Of a stretch of DNA of 9,700 bases, positions 6,178 through 9,700 are shown in pieces. Source of the DNA: Clostridia bacterium (GTDB lineage Bacteria > Bacillota > Clostridia > Christensenellales > Borkfalkiaceae); assembly GCA_017620875.1 (NCBI GenBank), contig JAGAUH010000109.1:1-9700 (forward strand). Direction: 5' to 3'. Below the pieces are notes generated by a model. The model saw only the letters and a list, made by a program, of their open reading frames with translations. It was not told the origin of the DNA and made no database searches. The position numbers and the translations under genes are program-made. The stretch's first letter is position 1; the number at the start of each line of letters is the position of its first letter.

Positions 6178-6414
6178 GTATAAAATACTCGCGGTACCAC
6201 TCAAATTGCAGAAAATTCTGCCCCTTTAGAGTCCATCAACTCCTATGCCTTAACGCAGCAATCACGTAAAACCCTACTCAATAATATTTTTGGGGTTTTC
6301 GGCTCGGAAGTGATAGGATTATCTATTTTGTTTTGCTGGGTTCTCACCAACCCCAACTCTCTGGAAAAACGACTAACAGAATCCGTCTTCGTCATAGCCT
6401 TTGCTATTTAGTTG
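6142..6414 (-). promoter_or_regulatory. T-box riboswitch leader, specifier read as ATC (isoleucine)
   Basis: The core AGTGGTACCGCG is at 6190-6201, with the tRNA-end-binding UGGU at 6196-6199; it would pair with ACCA, and the A discriminator fits tRNA-Ile. Stem I: GGCT (5') with AGCC closes the base, then GAAG/CTTC, then GGATT/AATCC, leaving TATCA in the specifier loop. The triplet ATC (6312-6314 on the plus strand) is followed by A and sits six bases before GAGCC, the usual arrangement. The distal part has AGAGAG and GGTGAGA motifs around 6335-6362. A next stem AAAACCC (6293-6299) with GGGTTTT (6268-6274) and a GCAGAA/TTCTGC hairpin before the T-box follow. Uncharged tRNA-Ile should allow read-through into the ligase operon. 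Alternative readings of the specifier (TAT, TCA) fit the loop less well. Confidence 0.92.
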
Positions 6415-6419
6415 AGCAA

Positions 6420-6449
6420 AGTGTAACACTTTAAAGTACACCTTGTCAA
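6420..6449 (-). promoter_or_regulatory. Promoter of the T-box transcript
   Basis: On the minus strand TTGACA (6444-6449), an 18-nt spacer and TACACT (6420-6425). A long A/T-only stretch (6452-6480) directly upstream resembles an UP element. The predicted start near 6413 is just before Stem I, which begins within about 20 nt. Confidence 0.75.
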
Positions 6450-6492
6450 GCATTTTTTTAAAAAAAATTAAAAAATTTTTCACTTAGTTTTT

Positions 6493-6511
6493 TTATACGT
6501 AAAACGTATAA
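6493..6511. repeat. Perfect 8-bp palindrome with 3-nt centre
   Basis: TTATACGT (6493-6500), AAA, ACGTATAA (6504-6511). It lies between the end of the surface-protein frame and the T-box promoter. It is not followed by a clear U tract on the minus strand (AAAAAAACT follows), so it is a poor terminator. An operator is possible. Confidence 0.5.
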
Positions 6512-6553
6512 CAACACTTTTAGCATGCCAATATTTTATAATCGCACCAAATT

Positions 6554-7804
6554 TTAACCCTTTTTATCGGGATTAGTTTCTTGATAAGTATAATTATACG
6601 TTGCCCAATCGCTATCGCAATAACCTGCTTCTTTTGCTATATCGGAAGCAACTGCTTTAACTTTTATTTGACAACTTTGATATAAACTTCCCAAATTAAA
6701 ATAAGAGCCTTCTCTAACGCTTTCTTCGTCGCCGATAACGTAGTAATATTTTAAAACGTATTCTGAATTAGTGCCAGATTGCCAAGTTAAAGTATAATCT
6801 CCATATTGCATAGTAGGTTCGTTAAATACGGGTGCTTCTAAAGCGATAGCGGTAGAATTTTCGTATTCCGTCCATTGGCTATCTATCCAATACACCTTTT
6901 CTTGAGTGGAATTAGACTCCTTAGACAATTTTACCCTTGCTTTTGCTCCTTGATAAGCAAACTCAAAACGGTAAGTATTTTCAGAATAATAAAAAATTTC
7001 GCAAGTAACGGAATTTCCGTTTTTATCATAAGCATCTAAAACTATATTTTCGCCACTAGCAAATTTAGAAATAGTTACGTAACCATAAACGCCATCGAAA
7101 CGCAAGGTTGGGGTTTCAAACTGCTTATAAACTTCCATATTGCTAAGCCTACAAGAGCCGTCATATTCGTCTTCTTCGTAAGTTTTATTATATTTACGCG
7201 TATAAACTATAAAATGGTATTCTCCTGCTGATATATTAGAATAATCTAGGGTAATAGTTTGCTCTACGTAATTTGCAACGTATTTTTTATAAAGCGCAAC
7301 AACGTCTAAATTTCCTGCTTTTAAGCACGAAATATATTCGGCAATCCAAGCGTCTTCGTCTACTATTGGCATAGACTCGTTTTCTTGCACGTAAAGCGTA
7401 ACGTCGTTTGCTTGTATTTTATAAATATACCTTAAATTCATTTCCGAAGTGCTATCGTCGAAACCTTTAAGCCTAGGATCGTAAGAATTGTATAAAGTTA
7501 AAGTTAATTTATCTTGTGTTAAACTTACGGTATCTTTTACGGAAACACCAACGTTATTGTCAAATAATTTTACAAAATTTAAAGTGTTATCAATAATATA
7601 ATAATCCTTTTGAGAAATGCCATTGTTTTCCGTACTTTCGTTTAATGCTACGTTTGCAATTATATCCATTTTATAATTATCGGCATCGGCAAACACGTTT
7701 CTTAAAATTAAGTAATATACGTCGTTTATTTTTTGTACGTTTTGGTTATCTACCCCTAAATAAGTATATTCATAATGATATTTTCCTTTTTCTTGTTCCA
7801 CCAC
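6554..7804 (-). CDS. Last open piece of the broken surface-protein frame, with C-terminal Fn3-like module
   Basis: 416 residues if begun at the GTG at 7802-7804, but the frame is open back to 7840 and no ribosome binding site supports a start there. It contains beta-sandwich-like stretches (ETPTLRFDGVYGYVTI; TYRFEFAYQGAKARVKL) and, at about 6830-6565, a final Fn3-like module (APVFNEPTMQYGDYTLTW...IKVKAVASD...GYCDSDW). It ends with ETNPDKKG and TAA, with no sorting signal or membrane helix. It is long enough to have been called as an independent gene, yet its sequence continues smoothly across the upstream stop. Confidence 0.55.
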   Translation of the reverse strand: MVEQEKGKYHYEYTYLGVDNQNVQKINDVYYLILRNVFADADNYKMDIIANVALNESTENNGISQKDYYIIDNTLNFVKLFDNNVGVSVKDTVSLTQDKLTLTLYNSYDPRLKGFDDSTSEMNLRYIYKIQANDVTLYVQENESMPIVDEDAWIAEYISCLKAGNLDVVALYKKYVANYVEQTITLDYSNISAGEYHFIVYTRKYNKTYEEDEYDGSCRLSNMEVYKQFETPTLRFDGVYGYVTISKFASGENIVLDAYDKNGNSVTCEIFYYSENTYRFEFAYQGAKARVKLSKESNSTQEKVYWIDSQWTEYENSTAIALEAPVFNEPTMQYGDYTLTWQSGTNSEYVLKYYYVIGDEESVREGSYFNLGSLYQSCQIKVKAVASDIAKEAGYCDSDWATYNYTYQETNPDKKG

Positions 7805-7840
7805 CCAAAAATTTCTATCTTCGTTGCTATTAAAATCGTT

Positions 7841-8530
7841 TTACCAAGTGTTTTTAGAAGTATTTAAAGATTCTATTCTTTTGTAAATAGCGTTGTGTTC
7901 TTCCGATTTTTCCATATATTCTTTAGAACCGTATTCGTAGTTACTCAATTCTTCTCTAAGATCATACCACTCACCCCAAAGTTCATCTATAATATTAGGA
8001 TTATCTATTAAACTAATAACGTCTTGCGCGATATATCTAGCGCTACTATCGTCGTATATCCTTGCTACAAAGCCGTTTATAGCCGCTTGGTTTTGAGTTA
8101 AAGAATCGAAACTAAAATAATAAATTGCATCGTTTACAAAGGTATAAGAACCTTTATTTGTAATACTGGGAGCGTTAAGTCCGGCAACGAAAACGTAACC
8201 TTCGTAATATTTTCCTTGTGGGTACTCGTTATCTTTATAATATACCCTTACGTCGTATCCAGACTTGTTTAAAACGCCGTTAGTTACCGTTGCTTTACCA
8301 TTAAAATTATTGTCGGTATAAACCACTAAACCATCTTTTACAATTTCTAGTTTTGTAAATTCGGCAGTGTTACTATTTAAACTAACGTCTACGTTTATAG
8401 CCCCAACGTAACCCGTTTGATTTTCGTTTAAAACGTTTACCCCCTCTATTTCGTTTACGTTTAACACTTTAGGAGTATAAATAGTATTTCTTGCGATATA
8501 GTGTGCTCTCACCCCGTACCCATCATGCAA
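7841..8530 (-). CDS. Middle open piece of the broken surface-protein frame
   Basis: The frame is in fact open back to 8689; the TTG at 8528-8530 is only the first possible start triplet, lacks a ribosome binding site, and lies inside the continuous stretch YLYADLHDGYGVRAHYIARN. The content is beta-rich (TGYVGAINVDVSLNSNTAEFTKLEIVKDGL type strands), followed near the end by a charged helical segment (WGEWYDLREELSNYEYG onward), and it ends at a TAA after NTSKNTW. As a separate gene it is unlikely; it is best read as an internal part of the larger frame. Confidence 0.45.
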   Translation of the reverse strand: MHDGYGVRAHYIARNTIYTPKVLNVNEIEGVNVLNENQTGYVGAINVDVSLNSNTAEFTKLEIVKDGLVVYTDNNFNGKATVTNGVLNKSGYDVRVYYKDNEYPQGKYYEGYVFVAGLNAPSITNKGSYTFVNDAIYYFSFDSLTQNQAAINGFVARIYDDSSARYIAQDVISLIDNPNIIDELWGEWYDLREELSNYEYGSKEYMEKSEEHNAIYKRIESLNTSKNTW

Positions 8531-8689
8531 ATCAGCGTATAAATAAACTATAACACTATAATAAAAATCTTCTTCTAATCCGCTAACGTTTATAACGTTT
8601 TCGCCTATACTAACCTTTTGATTAGACGTTATTTTATAATTTTTATAGGTATCTACAATTGCTACGCCTGCCCAACCACCTACGGCTCC

Positions 8690-9700
8690 TCATAAATTAT
8701 CCGCATCAGAAAAAGTAAAACTTACGCTACAACCGTTAACCGTAACGGATTGTTCTATATAATTAGTTACCGTTGGATTTTGTTGGCTATATAAAAGTCC
8801 TACGTTAACGGTGTCGTTTTCGTTCATAAACGTATCCGTACCATCTGCGTTGATATAAGTTCCTTCTACGTATTCTATCTCGGAAACAACGTACTCTTTT
8901 TCTATATAAGAATGACTAGGAATTGTTACGGCAACGTATAGGCAATTATAATAAACCCCACTTTGTTGTATAAAAAACGAAAAAAGTTCTCCACCAATTT
9001 GATGTTTTACTCCGTTAAGTTTTAAAGATAGTATGGTATATTGGCTAGGATTGTCAAGCCAAATTTGTATATATATTTTACTTTCTGCACTAGAATAAAC
9101 GTCATAATTAGATTCTTTAGGGTAGGTTGCACCCAAATAATTATCTTCGTCTAAATACAATTCTTTTAACATATCTTCAAACGAACGATATTCCGCACCC
9201 TCGGTAAGAGTATTGGCTACAACGCTACCTTGTAACCCACTTGGCAACCCATCAGATTGTTTTGGCTCGTTTAAAGAAGCAAAAATGCCTAAATATTGAG
9301 GCTCTACAGCTTGGGTAGATTGAGTATAACTCTTTAAAACACTCCATCCGCTATTAGAATAATTAACTCCGTCACCAATTGCTTTTACAACTATACTTTG
9401 ATTTAAAGAAAGTTGAACGGACGTTGCGTTTGTAGGCGTTTCTATGCCATCGTTTATTTTGTATATATATCCACTTGCATTTGCAACGGCACCCCAACTT
9501 GCTATACCCAAACTAGAAATATTTACAACGGGCACTTCTAACACGATAGGATTATTTACGCTTCCACTCGTATAAGTTACGGTATTGCTCCACTCACTCG
9601 TTTTATAACTATTTCCGTCTCCAATTGCGCGAACTTTTAAAGTTTGCCCCTCCGTTAAAACCTTACTAGTAATGGTGTTTTCTACGTATGACAAGTTTCC
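8690..9700 (-). CDS. First open piece of the broken surface-protein frame (Fn3-like modules)
   Basis: Codons are open to the window edge, so no true start is here; the TTG at 9692-9694 lies inside a module and has no ribosome binding site in front. The piece holds the end of one Fn3-like module (ending VRAIGDGNSYKTSEWS), a complete one at about 9540-9320 (VPVVNISSLGIASWGAVANA...VKAIGDGVNYSNSGWS), then a different region of about 200 residues (9300-8693) of beta-type character with a conserved-looking YIEKEYVVSEIEYVEGTYI stretch. It ends at a TGA after SDADNL. The repeated 'asWgaVanAsGYiYkI' pattern is common in large gut Clostridia surface proteins. Confidence 0.6.
   Translation of the reverse strand, partial: GNLSYVENTITSKVLTEGQTLKVRAIGDGNSYKTSEWSNTVTYTSGSVNNPIVLEVPVVNISSLGIASWGAVANASGYIYKINDGIETPTNATSVQLSLNQSIVVKAIGDGVNYSNSGWSVLKSYTQSTQAVEPQYLGIFASLNEPKQSDGLPSGLQGSVVANTLTEGAEYRSFEDMLKELYLDEDNYLGATYPKESNYDVYSSAESKIYIQIWLDNPSQYTILSLKLNGVKHQIGGELFSFFIQQSGVYYNCLYVAVTIPSHSYIEKEYVVSEIEYVEGTYINADGTDTFMNENDTVNVGLLYSQQNPTVTNYIEQSVTVNGCSVSFTFSDADNL

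Larger units (their letters stand above)
6554..9700 (-). pseudogene. Large Fn3-repeat surface protein frame broken by two in-frame stops; 5' end beyond window
   Basis: One reading frame runs from the right edge to the TAA at 6554-6556, 1048 codons in the window, interrupted only by TGA at 8690-8692 and TAA at 7841-7843. No frameshift is needed: the codons between the three open pieces translate into sensible protein of the same character (GAVGGWAGVAIVDTYKNYKI after the first stop, NDFNSNEDRNFWVVEQEKGK after the second). The protein is rich in Tyr, Asn, Ser and Thr, poor in Cys, with beta-strand-like modules, as expected for a secreted or cell-surface protein. At least three Fn3-like modules are seen, each ending in V(K/R)A-type strands and a Trp (SEWS, SGWS, SDW). 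No signal peptide can be seen because the start is missing, and no LPxTG or membrane anchor is found at the C-terminus (NPDKKG). Two different nonsense codons point to decay, or to a strain or assembly variant. Confidence 0.72.

Noticed and set aside
7645..7833. 62-codon rightward ORF
   Set aside because: Antisense to the surface-protein frame, spanning its internal junction, and without recognisable features.
8690..8692. TGA read as selenocysteine or as a reassigned tryptophan codon
   Set aside because: A selenocysteine in a repeat-rich surface protein is implausible and I see no convincing hairpin right after it. All other genes here encode Trp by TGG, contain no internal TGA, and the same frame also has a TAA.

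Overview
The window looks like chromosomal DNA from a low-GC Bacillota, probably an uncultured Clostridia-type gut organism. This is an inference from the AT-rich bias, the AGGAG-type ribosome binding sites, a T-box riboswitch, an ECF transporter subunit and a large secreted-type protein with fibronectin-III-like modules. No ribosomal or phylogenetic marker gene is present to fix the taxon.

Left part (1-1064): the start of an ECF transporter S component reads left and runs off the edge. It is divergent from a small two-helix membrane protein (543-1013, YcxB-like) that has its own extended -10 promoter and a strong intrinsic terminator.

Middle part (1164-6449): a tight four-gene operon on the minus strand, in transcription order. 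(1) A fused HTH/cupin/AMP-forming acyl-CoA ligase. (2) A protein with two ACT-like domains and a metallo-beta-lactamase fold. (3) A nitroreductase-family flavoprotein. (4) A MaoC-like hotdog protein. Gene spacings are 1, 6 and 12 nt. About 300 nt upstream lies a complete T-box leader with its own sigma-A-type promoter, a specifier loop read as ATC (Ile), the T-box core with a UGGU bulge, and a terminator competing with the antiterminator. Between the T-box terminator and the first gene is a non-coding stretch with two diverged copies of a ~50-bp direct repeat, a candidate operator or promoter pair. The picture is of an operon that activates a carboxylic acid as a CoA thioester and further processes it. 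It appears to be controlled by uncharged tRNA-Ile through the T-box, and possibly by the HTH-cupin part of its own first enzyme and by the ACT domains. The substrate is unknown.

Right part (6554-9700): one long reading frame for a large, probably extracellular protein with Fn3-like modules. It enters from the right edge and is interrupted by two in-frame nonsense codons (TGA at 8690-8692, TAA at 7841-7843) with no frameshift. It is most simply a recent pseudogene or a strain/assembly variant.
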